Shown one piece after another: positions 24,612 to 37,198 of a stretch of DNA of 64,000 bases. Numbering within the stretch: position 1 is the first letter of the stretch; each line of letters starts with the position of its first letter. The stretch covers positions 1-64,000 of the forward strand of contig JBHOQL010000072.1 of the NCBI GenBank assembly GCA_042408195.1, in the 5' to 3' direction. The DNA is from SpSt-600 sp042408195. GTDB taxonomy: Bacteria > Chloroflexota > Anaerolineae > SpSt-600. Both the position numbers and the translations under genes were made by a program. Under the pieces are notes generated by a model. It ran no database searches. It saw nothing but the letters and a program-made list of their open reading frames with translations, and was not told the origin of the DNA.

Positions 24612-25892
24612 GTGGAATTTTTAAAAGCCTTTAAAATCAGGGACTTCAGAGCCTTGTGGATTGGTCAGTTCATCTCCCAAATAGGGGATTATCTGGCCCT
24701 CATCGCTGCTTTAGTCGTAATCCAGAAACTATCGGGTTCTGTCCTGTGGCTTGGATTTACTGCTATGGCTCTGACTCTCCCCCAGCTCCTCTTTGGTTTG
24801 GTGGGGGGAGTCATGGCCGATCGCTTTGACCGAAAGAAAGTTATGGTGGCATCGGACATCCTGAGGGGAATGGCGATTCTCCTCCTCATCGGAGCTAAGA
24901 GCCCTCGCGAGCTTTTCCTTTTTCCCCTTGTGGGTTGCTTCATGTCCGTTGCCGGGGCCTTTTTTGGCCCGGCCCGCAATGCCGTTATCCCCAGCATCGT
25001 CTCCAGAGATATGCTACTAACAGCCAATGGCCTTTTACAGGCCAGCCAGATGCTGGCAATCATAGTGGGTTCCTCTCTGGCTGGCCTAATTATAGCCACC
25101 CTTGGCCCAGCCTCCGCTTTTATCTTAGACAGCCTCACCTTTTTCGTTTCCGCCTGGCTCATTTTCACTCTCCAGATCCCTCCTGTAAACAATTCCGGTC
25201 CCAGAGAGGGCATAATATGGCCTCAACTAAAGGAAGGGTTGAGTTACATAAAAAAGCACAGACCGATCCTCTTAATTTTGGTTGTGGCTTCGGTGGCAAC
25301 TCTGAGCCTGGGAAGCATCGCCGTCCTGGGGGTGGCATACGTGGAAAAGTACCTGGGAGTAAGTGCGGAGAGATTCGGCTTCCTCAACTCCGTTCAAGGG
25401 ATTGGGATGGTGGTCGGCGGGCTATCCTTGGGGTTTTTCTCTCGCTTCGCTTCTACCCATTACCTGGCAAGCACGGCTATGATCGCCCTAGGGGTGGCCA
25501 TTCTTTTCTTTGCCTTTTCCTCCCGGTTCGAAGCAGCCTTGCTTTTGGCGGCCATCATAGGGGTTTGCGTGGTAGTGGCTAGGGCAGCTCTGGCTGCTAT
25601 CCTCCAAGCTACAGTCCCCGATGAGAAAAGAGGGCGGGTTGAAAGCACCGTCAATACTTCTATAAGCCTTTCAACAACCTTGGCGATGGGTTTTTCTGGC
25701 CTGTTAGGGGCAATCCTTGGGGTTAGGATGGTTTTCTCCCTGGCAGCATTAGGGGTAGCATCAGCCGGGATCCTGATCCTGCTGACCCTTAAGGAATCTC
25801 TGAGCCAGCAAAGCCCCCAAATAAGCAAAGCTTCCCCCTGTGAGGACCCACCGGAAGCCGAAGGAAAGGGCCAACATCGCCGCTCCAATTGA
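24612..25892 (+). CDS. MFS transporter (EntS/MFS_3-like exporter)
   Basis: 426 residues from GTG 24612, with about twelve hydrophobic segments. It opens AFKIRDFRALWIGQFISQIGDYLALIAAL and has the MFS loop motif GGVMADRFDRKKVM between helices 2 and 3. This pattern is common in multidrug or siderophore exporters. It is probably co-transcribed with lon. Its last 132 bases overlap, on the opposite strand, the end of the spermidine-synthase-like gene. Confidence 0.88.
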   Translation: MEFLKAFKIRDFRALWIGQFISQIGDYLALIAALVVIQKLSGSVLWLGFTAMALTLPQLLFGLVGGVMADRFDRKKVMVASDILRGMAILLLIGAKSPRELFLFPLVGCFMSVAGAFFGPARNAVIPSIVSRDMLLTANGLLQASQMLAIIVGSSLAGLIIATLGPASAFILDSLTFFVSAWLIFTLQIPPVNNSGPREGIIWPQLKEGLSYIKKHRPILLILVVASVATLSLGSIAVLGVAYVEKYLGVSAERFGFLNSVQGIGMVVGGLSLGFFSRFASTHYLASTAMIALGVAILFFAFSSRFEAALLLAAIIGVCVVVARAALAAILQATVPDEKRGRVESTVNTSISLSTTLAMGFSGLLGAILGVRMVFSLAALGVASAGILILLTLKESLSQQSPQISKASPCEDPPEAEGKGQHRRSN

Positions 25893-28136
25893 GCTTACCA
25901 CCGAAAGGGAACCGTTAACGCCCCAAGCCCAAGGCACGATTTCGGGCCATTGCTTTCCCACCTCCCTGATCCCCCTGGGAAAAGGTATGCCCATTAAGAA
26001 GCCCAGAGGCGAAAGGAGCAAACCCGCCAGGATCAGGCGAAGGCCCAAAGGCAACCCTATAAGGCCCGGAAGGATCTTCTCAAGTCCCCACGGGTAAGCG
26101 AAAGCCAGGGCCGAAACGGCCAATAAAGAGGCCCTCCACGGTGCTTTCCCTGAAAAATAGCTCCCTATTCCCGAGGAAACTAACAAGGAAGCCACCACCA
26201 CGGAAAAAGCGTAGATGGGCCTATCCAGGAAGAGGATGAACTTCTGGATGAGAGGCACCTCCACCAAAATGTAGCCAGCACCCAGTAGGCCGAAGTAGGC
26301 CAGGACTCCTGCCCAAGTTCCAGATGGAATTTTGCTAGGAAAATGGGCCAACCTCAAAGGGAGGATAATAAGGGTGAAAGCGGCAAAAACAGCCAACCCC
26401 AAAAGGATAAGAAGGACCAGATAGCCACTTCCTCCGAAGGGCATCCAGACTTTCCCCATCATCCTTAGGATGTAGGGGGTCTGGACCCATCGGAAGAAGT
26501 GGAAGAAGAAAGGACGATCATCGGTGGGGGGAGATATATCAAAGGGGTAAGCCTTTATGAAAGCATCCCTTTTCTCCAGCAATTCTATGAAAGCTCGGTA
26601 ATGATATGGTTCGGGCAGGATATTGTAAACGTTGGCCTCCTCTTCCTTCATGCCTTTATAGTAAACCAGGTCAAATCTGCCTCGGCAGAAAGCCTTGACC
26701 AATTCGATCTCTTCTGGCGTGAAGGGCCTTTTCCCCACCAGGATGAGGACTGTCGCCCAGCTTCTCAGGGCTATCAAATGGTAAGAGGGATCCTCAATCC
26801 TCGCTCTTTCTAAAGCCTTAATGGCCAGAGCCGCAACCTTAAGGCTCTCGCTGGGAGGGACCTGAAACCAGCGGTGCACTGCCAGGATTCCGTCGTCCTT
26901 AAGGTGACGGAGGTAATCCTCAAAGGCTTCCAGTGTATAGAGGTAATTCTCCGAAAGGCTATATGCTCCGGAGGTTATTACTCGCCGGCTATCGGCCAGG
27001 CTCAGTACTATTAGATCATACTTTTCCTCAGTGCTCTTGAGGAAACTCCTTCCTTCCACACTCACAATCTTCACTGAAGGATGGGAGTATATCTTCCCCG
27101 AAAATTCTCCGAGGAGCTCTTGCACGGTCCACACCACCAGTGGGTTTCCCTCTACCGCTGTGATGTGGGAAGCACCTTTCCTGAGGGCAGTCAGGACCTC
27201 AAACCCTCCCCTTGATTCTAATACCAAGACTTTGGCCTGTGGTCGCAGTAAGTAAGGCAGAGCCGAGGGGGTATGATCCAGGAATTCCAAGTCCGATGGG
27301 GAAGTAACAGGGGAGGGATCGCTTCCATCAATGAAAATAGCTTTCTGCGGGGGGAATTTGCCCCTAAAGGAGAGGCTGAGGCCCGGAGCCGAGTGGAAGG
27401 AAGGCATTTCTACGACATCCGCTCTGGAAAAGGCGTTCCAGCGGCGCAGGAGAAGTTCTGTGCCCTTTTGGTTCAAGGCCAGAGATAGGTCCTTGTAGGG
27501 GGAAAGCTTTATTTCAAAGAAGGAGGGAGGCCTGAGTGCAAGACCCAGCAAGAGCAAGCCCGGGATAAGGGCGATGGCTTTCCGTCCCCTCTTTAAACTG
27601 TGAAGCCAACCCGGGATGCCCAGGAAGGCACAGATTGCCACTGAGCCTTCTCCTCCCACAGCCGGTATTACCACTAAGGGCAGTATACACCCCAAGGCTG
27701 AACCCAAGAAGCTTGCCGCGTAGAGGGTGGCGGAATGGGCAGGGAAAACCGCCAGGCTTGCTCCTACCGTAAATCCGCTCCAGAAGAAGGGCAGGGAAAT
27801 GGATAAAAAGTAAACCAGAAGGTATAAATACTGGACTGGTTCCCACGCAATGCGGTAAGAATCAAAGGGGATGAAATTGGCCCCCAGATACGAAAGTAGC
27901 ACACTTAGGGAGAAGGCCAGGCCCGCCCAAGGGATGAATTCAGGCAGGCGCCTTTTGAAAGATAAAGGAGCGATATGCAGAAAAGAGCCACTGGCTCCTA
28001 TCCCCAAAAGGGCTAAGCTTATGGCCATGAAGGCGAAATGATACCACTGGGCTAGGGAGAAAATTCTGGTCAGAGTTACCTGGAAGGCCAGCGAACCTGC
28101 CGAGACGAAAAATAGCGTTGTGTAAATTACACCCAC
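25761..28136 (-). CDS. Membrane protein with spermidine synthase-like domain
   Basis: 791 residues. There are hydrophobic N-terminal and C-terminal blocks of several membrane helices each. Between them is a SAM-binding Rossmann domain of the spermidine-synthase type: VLVLESRGGFEVLTALRKGA, VEGNPLVVWTV, VEGRSFL and YDLIVLSLAD. Such fusions are widespread, and whether they make polyamines is unknown. The GTG start follows the YgeY-type hydrolase by 10 bases. The C-terminal 132 bases overlap the convergent MFS gene. Confidence 0.85.
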   Translation of the reverse strand: MGVIYTTLFFVSAGSLAFQVTLTRIFSLAQWYHFAFMAISLALLGIGASGSFLHIAPLSFKRRLPEFIPWAGLAFSLSVLLSYLGANFIPFDSYRIAWEPVQYLYLLVYFLSISLPFFWSGFTVGASLAVFPAHSATLYAASFLGSALGCILPLVVIPAVGGEGSVAICAFLGIPGWLHSLKRGRKAIALIPGLLLLGLALRPPSFFEIKLSPYKDLSLALNQKGTELLLRRWNAFSRADVVEMPSFHSAPGLSLSFRGKFPPQKAIFIDGSDPSPVTSPSDLEFLDHTPSALPYLLRPQAKVLVLESRGGFEVLTALRKGASHITAVEGNPLVVWTVQELLGEFSGKIYSHPSVKIVSVEGRSFLKSTEEKYDLIVLSLADSRRVITSGAYSLSENYLYTLEAFEDYLRHLKDDGILAVHRWFQVPPSESLKVAALAIKALERARIEDPSYHLIALRSWATVLILVGKRPFTPEEIELVKAFCRGRFDLVYYKGMKEEEANVYNILPEPYHYRAFIELLEKRDAFIKAYPFDISPPTDDRPFFFHFFRWVQTPYILRMMGKVWMPFGGSGYLVLLILLGLAVFAAFTLIILPLRLAHFPSKIPSGTWAGVLAYFGLLGAGYILVEVPLIQKFILFLDRPIYAFSVVVASLLVSSGIGSYFSGKAPWRASLLAVSALAFAYPWGLEKILPGLIGLPLGLRLILAGLLLSPLGFLMGIPFPRGIREVGKQWPEIVPWAWGVNGSLSVVSSIGAAMLALSFGFRWVLTGGSFAYLGALLAQRFLKGQQDQDPG

Positions 28137-28146
28137 AGGTTCCGCT

Positions 28147-29331
28147 CTACATCCTCATTATTTCCAAGACCATCTCTGCATAGATTTCAGCAGCAGCAAG
28201 GACATCTTCTATCCGGATCCTCTCATCGGGAGAGTGGGCCCACTGCTCATCCCCGGGGCCAAATCCGATGGTGGGGATGCCCGCTTTGCCCATAGTGTAA
28301 GCCCCATCTGTGGAAAACTTCCAGCAGCCGACGGGAGGCTTGAGGCCGAGAACTTTCTCCACAGCCCGCAAGCCCGCCTGTACCAAAGGATGGCTCTGGG
28401 GTATGAACCAGGCAGGATAGTATTCCCTGACCTTCCAAGTGTATCCGGTGTAGCTGCGGGCCTCATATTCGTTTACAGCGATTTCGGCTTCGGCCCCTTC
28501 CCTTATAACGATGCTGCGGATTTCGGCCAGGGCTTTGGCTTCCGTCTCCCCCAGAGTCAGCCTCCGGTCTACATAGAAAGAGCAAATGGGAGGGACAGCA
28601 TTGCGGCTTGGGGATTCGCTCTTTATCCAGGTCACAGCCGCCGAGCCTTTCCCCAGAAAAGCATCATTTAGGAACTGGGGTGACATAAGCTCTATCCCGA
28701 AGATTATCCTGGCGGCGGAGTAAATGGCATTCAAGCCAAGTTCAGGAGCGGAAGCATGGCAAGCTTTCCCTTTGGTGGTGACGATTATACCCATGCGTCC
28801 CCGGTGTCCTTGGATTATCCGTAGGGAAGAAGGCTCACCAATTACCGCATAGTCGGGGACGACGCCCTCTTCTTTCAGAAAGATTTCGAGGGCAGTTCCC
28901 TCTGCAGGTTCCTCCTGAACTACACCTACAAAGTAGACCGTGCCGGGGATGTGAGCCCCGGCCTTCAGAAGAGCCCCAAGCCCATAGACCATAGAAGCCA
29001 GTCCTCCTTTCATATCCGAAGCGCCGAGCCCGTAGAGGAACCCGCCCTCTATTTGCCCGCCGTAGGGATCATAGGTCCAGCGGGAAATGTCTCCTGCCTC
29101 CACTGTATCCATATGCCCGTCCAGCAAAATTACAGGCCTTCCTCCCGTGCCAAGTTTACCTATTACATTACCCACTTTATCTACCCTCACCTCAGGAAAG
29201 CCTAGGCGCTCCATTTCCTCTACCATCCTCTGGGCTATAAGGCCTTCCTGGCCGGGAGGGCTCGGAATCATTACCAGGTCCCTAAGGAAATTTACCAGAG
29301 CTTTCTGGTCTGAAGGTGAAAGCCAGGGCAT
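28147..29331 (-). CDS. YgeY-family M20 zinc hydrolase (selenium-metabolism-linked family)
   Basis: 394 residues. M20 metal ligands: GHMDTV (His, Asp), GLGASDMKGG (bridging Asp), EEPAEGTA (Glu pair), IGEPSS, and a C-terminal His in EQWAHSPDE. The loop GDISRWTYDPYGGQIEGG and overall length match the YgeY type, which is often found with selenium-related genes; the reaction there is unknown. The ATG at 29331 is better spaced from the AAGGAGG than the ATG at 29337. Ordinary M20 peptidase or deacylase activity is an alternative. Confidence 0.8.
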   Translation of the reverse strand: MPWLSPSDQKALVNFLRDLVMIPSPPGQEGLIAQRMVEEMERLGFPEVRVDKVGNVIGKLGTGGRPVILLDGHMDTVEAGDISRWTYDPYGGQIEGGFLYGLGASDMKGGLASMVYGLGALLKAGAHIPGTVYFVGVVQEEPAEGTALEIFLKEEGVVPDYAVIGEPSSLRIIQGHRGRMGIIVTTKGKACHASAPELGLNAIYSAARIIFGIELMSPQFLNDAFLGKGSAAVTWIKSESPSRNAVPPICSFYVDRRLTLGETEAKALAEIRSIVIREGAEAEIAVNEYEARSYTGYTWKVREYYPAWFIPQSHPLVQAGLRAVEKVLGLKPPVGCWKFSTDGAYTMGKAGIPTIGFGPGDEQWAHSPDERIRIEDVLAAAEIYAEMVLEIMRM

Positions 29332-29343
29332 TCCCATCCTCCT

Positions 29344-30768
29344 TCAGTAAGCTCCTTCGCTTGTGATCACTTTGGGGATGGTGCGCAATAGGATTTTCAG
29401 GTCCAGCATAGGTGACCAGTTTTCAATGTAATAGAGGTCCAATAGAACCATCTCGTCAAACGAGAGCAAGCTCCTTCCGCTCACCTGCCAGAGACCAGTC
29501 ATCCCCGGGGAAACAGCGAGGCGTTTCTTATGCCACTCCTTGTACTGAGCCACCTCTGAGGGAAGAGGAGGCCTTGGGCCTACAAGGCTCATATCCCCTT
29601 TTAGGACATTATAGAGCTGGGGTAGTTCGTCCAAGCTAAAGCGTCGTAAGATCCTGCCGACCCTCGTGCAGCGGGGATCGTTTTTGATCTTAAAGATAGG
29701 ACCATCTACCTCGCTCAGCGCTCTGAGGCGTTCCTGCTCTTCCTCGGCTCCTCCTTTCATAGACCTGAACTTGTACATCACAAATTCTTTTCCGCCTTTT
29801 CCAACCCTAACCTGCTTGAACAGGACGGGCCCTGGAGAATCCAGCTTGATAACGAGGGCTATTATGAGCATCAAAGGCAAGAGCACAATTAAAACCACCG
29901 AAGCGATGACCAGATCCATCGCCCTTTTGACCAGCCTTTCCCACCGTCGGAAGGCCAGGGGCTTTATACTGATGAGGGGGAGACCACTCAAGTCATCCAC
30001 CTCAATCTGACTCAGACTCATCTGGAAAAAATCAGGAACGATCTTAGCCTTGACGTTGTAGCGCTCACACTGTTCCATTATGCCCATGATTTTCCGGTGG
30101 TACATCCAAGGTAGCGTGATTATGACCTCGTCCACAGCCTCTTCCCGGACAATCTGGGGTATTTTCTCCAAATCGCCAAGCCCTTTGAAGCGTCCTATGT
30201 ATCCATATCCCTTCTCCGGGTTATCGTCCACGAATCCCACTATATAGTATCCCAAATGAGGCTGGGCCAGGATATTGCGCATAACTTTTCGCCCTATATC
30301 ACCGGCACCCACGATGAGGACGCGGGTAACCCCTATACCTCTCTTCCGCAATAACCCGAGGATTAAATTCCTGAAAACCCGGGCCAGACTCAAGAGCACT
30401 ACGGTGAACGCAAAGACATATATAAGGAGCAGCCGAGAGTAAAAGAGCGGCCTGTAGAAGAAGAAAATTGCCACCAAGAACAGAACTCCAGCGGCAGTCC
30501 CGGTGAAAATGGTGATAAATTCATCGGAAAGGGATTTCATACGCTCATAATTGTAGAGCTTCTGGCCGAAATATGTAAGCATGAGAATAAAGGAAAGTAT
30601 CAGAGAGAATGGGAGATAGAACCGATAAGGCACGTAGTGGGCTTCTGCTACAGGCTTTATCCACTCAAGCTCATAGCGGATCCAATAAGCGAGGGCGAAC
30701 GCAATGTTTATGAAAAGAAGATCGGCCAGAGCTGTGAAAAAAGCTACTTTCTGGTGAAATTTCTTCAT
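29344..30768 (-). CDS. Polyprenyl glycosylphosphotransferase (WcaJ/WbaP-like)
   Basis: 474 residues. Four or five N-terminal membrane helices come first, then a Rossmann CoA-binding-like domain (RVLIVGAGDIGRKVMR). The C-terminal catalytic module starts KRAMDLVIASVVLIVLLPLM, with SPGPVLFKQVRVGKGGKEF, YKFRSM and LDELPQLYNVLKGDMSLVGP. It transfers a sugar phosphate to undecaprenyl phosphate, the first step of exopolysaccharide assembly. Its ATG overlaps the stop of the upstream glycosyltransferase. Confidence 0.93.
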   Translation of the reverse strand: MKKFHQKVAFFTALADLLFINIAFALAYWIRYELEWIKPVAEAHYVPYRFYLPFSLILSFILMLTYFGQKLYNYERMKSLSDEFITIFTGTAAGVLFLVAIFFFYRPLFYSRLLLIYVFAFTVVLLSLARVFRNLILGLLRKRGIGVTRVLIVGAGDIGRKVMRNILAQPHLGYYIVGFVDDNPEKGYGYIGRFKGLGDLEKIPQIVREEAVDEVIITLPWMYHRKIMGIMEQCERYNVKAKIVPDFFQMSLSQIEVDDLSGLPLISIKPLAFRRWERLVKRAMDLVIASVVLIVLLPLMLIIALVIKLDSPGPVLFKQVRVGKGGKEFVMYKFRSMKGGAEEEQERLRALSEVDGPIFKIKNDPRCTRVGRILRRFSLDELPQLYNVLKGDMSLVGPRPPLPSEVAQYKEWHKKRLAVSPGMTGLWQVSGRSLLSFDEMVLLDLYYIENWSPMLDLKILLRTIPKVITSEGAY

Positions 30769-31907
30769 GCCAGAAGCCTCCTTTCAGCTAAGGCCTCTCT
30801 GTAAATGTTGACGGTTTTGCGAGCCATTTGTTCCCAAGAAAACATCTTTGCGCGCCTAAGCCCTTTCTCCCTGAGTCTTTCGCGCTCCTGGTGATTGGTC
30901 AAAAGAGCTGATAGGGCTTCGGCCATTGCATCGGGATCGGTAGGGGCAACCAGGATCCCTCCATCTCCTAAAACTTCCGGGAGGCTTGCTGCGTTGGATG
31001 CTACAACGGGAGTGCCACAGGCCATCGCTTCTAAGGGGGGCAGACCAAACCCCTCGTAAAGAGATGGATAAACGAAAACCTCCGCAGCATTGTACCAGTA
31101 GACCTTTTCCTCTTGAGGGATAAAACCAGGCAGGAGAACATCCCCTTCAAGACCGAACCTTTCTATAGCTTCCAGAACCGGCTTGTACCCCCAGCCTAGT
31201 CCGCCAGCCAGGACTAACTTTACCCCTTCCTTCCTGAGCTTACGATATGCTTCAAGGAGTCGGACCAGGTTCTTACGGGGCTCGAGGGTGCCAAGGAAAA
31301 GGATGAAGCGCTCGGGAAGGCCTTTCCTCCTGCGGAACTCTTCAGCCTCCTGAGGAGGCAATGGCCTTAGAGTTTCATCGCACCCGCAGTAAACTACTTT
31401 AACTTTTCCCTCGTCCACCTTCATGAGCTTTACAAGATCCCTTTTCGTGTTCTCTGAGATAGCTATAATTCTGCATGCCTTCCTGACCGAAATCCTGGTG
31501 AAGAGAGAAAGGTAGATCCTGTTCCAAAACTTGAAACTTTCAGGAAAGAGGAGGAAACTCAAGTCGTAAAGCGTAACTATGAAAGGGCAGGGCGAAAGAA
31601 TGGGCCCCACAAAGGCTAGGCTGTGCAAGAGTTCAACCCCTTCTCTCAGAAGGGCCAAAGGCTGAAGGGTCTGCTCCCAGAAGATCCTGATCAGCGGATT
31701 AGCGGTGGGAAGGGAAGTGAAACGCATTACAATTCCGGGAAAGTGGGCTTTCCTCTCTCCAAGGAAAGCTATATATTTACCTTCCCCATCCACCAGCGGC
31801 AGAAACCTAAGGAGGTTGTATATGTATTGATTGATGCCTGCCCCCCTGTAGCTTTGAGTCAGAGAAAGTAAATGGGCATTAAGGCCTACAGTATAATGGT
31901 CCAACAC
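30765..31907 (-). CDS. Family 4 glycosyltransferase (GT-B)
   Basis: 380 residues. The C-terminal donor-binding half has FILFLGTLEPRKNLVRLLEAY, VLLPGFIPQEE and EGFGLPPLEAMACGTPVVAS (the E-x7-E motif). The sugar specificity is not predictable. The GTG start at 31907 has GAGGTGAGG upstream. It is translationally coupled to the polyprenyl transferase, so both probably act on a surface polysaccharide. Confidence 0.92.
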   Translation of the reverse strand: MLDHYTVGLNAHLLSLTQSYRGAGINQYIYNLLRFLPLVDGEGKYIAFLGERKAHFPGIVMRFTSLPTANPLIRIFWEQTLQPLALLREGVELLHSLAFVGPILSPCPFIVTLYDLSFLLFPESFKFWNRIYLSLFTRISVRKACRIIAISENTKRDLVKLMKVDEGKVKVVYCGCDETLRPLPPQEAEEFRRRKGLPERFILFLGTLEPRKNLVRLLEAYRKLRKEGVKLVLAGGLGWGYKPVLEAIERFGLEGDVLLPGFIPQEEKVYWYNAAEVFVYPSLYEGFGLPPLEAMACGTPVVASNAASLPEVLGDGGILVAPTDPDAMAEALSALLTNHQERERLREKGLRRAKMFSWEQMARKTVNIYREALAERRLLA

Positions 31908-31931
31908 ACCTCACCTCTTAGGGCTAATTCT

Positions 31932-31937
31932 ATTATA
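31932..31937 (-). promoter_or_regulatory. Probable -10 box of the glycosyltransferase operon
   Basis: A perfect minus-strand TATAAT about 25 bases upstream of the GTG. No good -35 is visible (CTTTTT at the right distance). Confidence 0.4.
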
Positions 31938-32004
31938 CCACAATCCAGCGGCGGAAAAAGGCGAGCAGCAAACAAGGGGTTAATCCTATTCTTCTTGTCC
32001 GAAA

Positions 32005-32057
32005 GACAACCCATACCTGCCCAACAACTCGCTGACAAATCATGCATGCACCTGAGG
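32005..32057 (-). mobile_element. Isolated end of the ISKra4-like element (third remnant)
   Basis: About 50 bases closely match the left-end sequence of copies A and B: CCTGCCCAACAACTCGCTGA followed by CAAATCATGCATGCACC, against the copy A left end read in reverse. No element body is present. The outer edge points toward the rRNA promoters. Confidence 0.65.
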
Positions 32058-32068
32058 TGGGTTTTGAT

Positions 32069-32097
32069 TTGACAGGAGGGAAGGTTGTGTGTATAAT
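32069..32097 (+). promoter_or_regulatory. rRNA promoter P1
   Basis: TTGACA (32069-32074), 17 bases, TATAAT (32092-32097). Both boxes are perfect. It begins about 14 bases outside the element end. Confidence 0.75.
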
Positions 32098-32197
32098 TAA
32101 AAACGAGAGTGGGTGCAGTTGGCACTTTGACAGCATAGATGTACACGCTCAATGACTGAGTGAGGTGGAGGAGAAAGGGGTAACGGGCTGACTAGAC

Positions 32198-32226
32198 TTG
32201 ACAAGGGTTTGAAGTTGCAGTATAAT
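32198..32226 (+). promoter_or_regulatory. rRNA promoter P2
   Basis: TTGACA (32198-32203), 17 bases, TATAAT (32221-32226), again perfect. It lies 129 bases downstream of P1, in tandem, before the 16S processing stem. A third TTGACA at 32127 has no convincing -10. Confidence 0.8.
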
Positions 32227-32251
32227 ATATATAGACAATGCACCTTAACAG

Positions 32252-32279
32252 TTGAATAGTGGTAGGAAGGCAAGGCAGG
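32252..32279 (+). other. 5' arm of the 16S processing stem
   Basis: TGAATAGTGGTAGGAAGGCA and the following bases pair with 33875-33905 downstream of 16S. The long duplex enclosing 16S is a typical RNase III substrate. Confidence 0.7.
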
Positions 32280-32311
32280 CAAGCGGCTTATTAGAAGCTA
32301 GGAAAATTCTC

Positions 32312-33848
<1,537 letters not shown>

Positions 33849-34003
33849 TAAGGAGCTTTAAGCTCCTAGGTCAACCCTGTCCTTGACCTTCCTGCCACTA
33901 TTCAGGAGTTAAGGGTAGCCTGGCCTGAGGCCAGGTTGTTTTATGTCCTTTGGCACCTTAAAAGCTGAATAGGATGGGTAAAGTAGGAGCCGGGTATCCC
34001 GAG
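33849..34003 (+). other. 16S-23S spacer without tRNA
   Basis: About 155 bases. It holds the 3' arm of the 16S stem (33875-33905), a hairpin AGCCTGGCC-TGA-GGCCAGGTT (33917-33937), and the 5' arm of the 23S stem (33952-33978), which pairs with 37026-37052. There are no tRNA-Ile or tRNA-Ala genes. Confidence 0.8.
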
Positions 34004-37004
<3,001 letters not shown>

Positions 37005-37066
37005 CTTAAAAACCCGCTCCGAAATCCCATCCTATTCAGCTTTTAGGGTGTCAAAGGAAAAAAAGT

Positions 37067-37189
37067 TCCCCTAGTGACCATAGCGGCGGGGAAACACCCG
37101 GTCCCATTCCGAACCCGGAAGTTAAGCCCGCCAGCGCCGATGATACTGGGGGCGCGAGCCCCTGGGAAAGTAGGTCGTTGCTAGGGGAA
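37067..37189 (+). rRNA. 5S ribosomal RNA
   Basis: About 120 bases. TTCCCCTAG at the 5' end pairs with CTAGGGGAA at the 3' end, and CCGAACCCGGAAGTTAAGC is the typical loop region. The 3' end runs directly into a T run. Confidence 0.95.
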
Positions 37190-37198
37190 CTTTTTTTG
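37181..37198 (+). terminator. rRNA operon terminator formed by the 5S end
   Basis: The closing helix of 5S (TTCCCCTAG/CTAGGGGAA) is followed at once by CTTTTTTTG, so 5S helix I plus the T run can act as the intrinsic terminator. The same bases encode the last codons of the opposite-strand UbiD gene. Confidence 0.6.
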
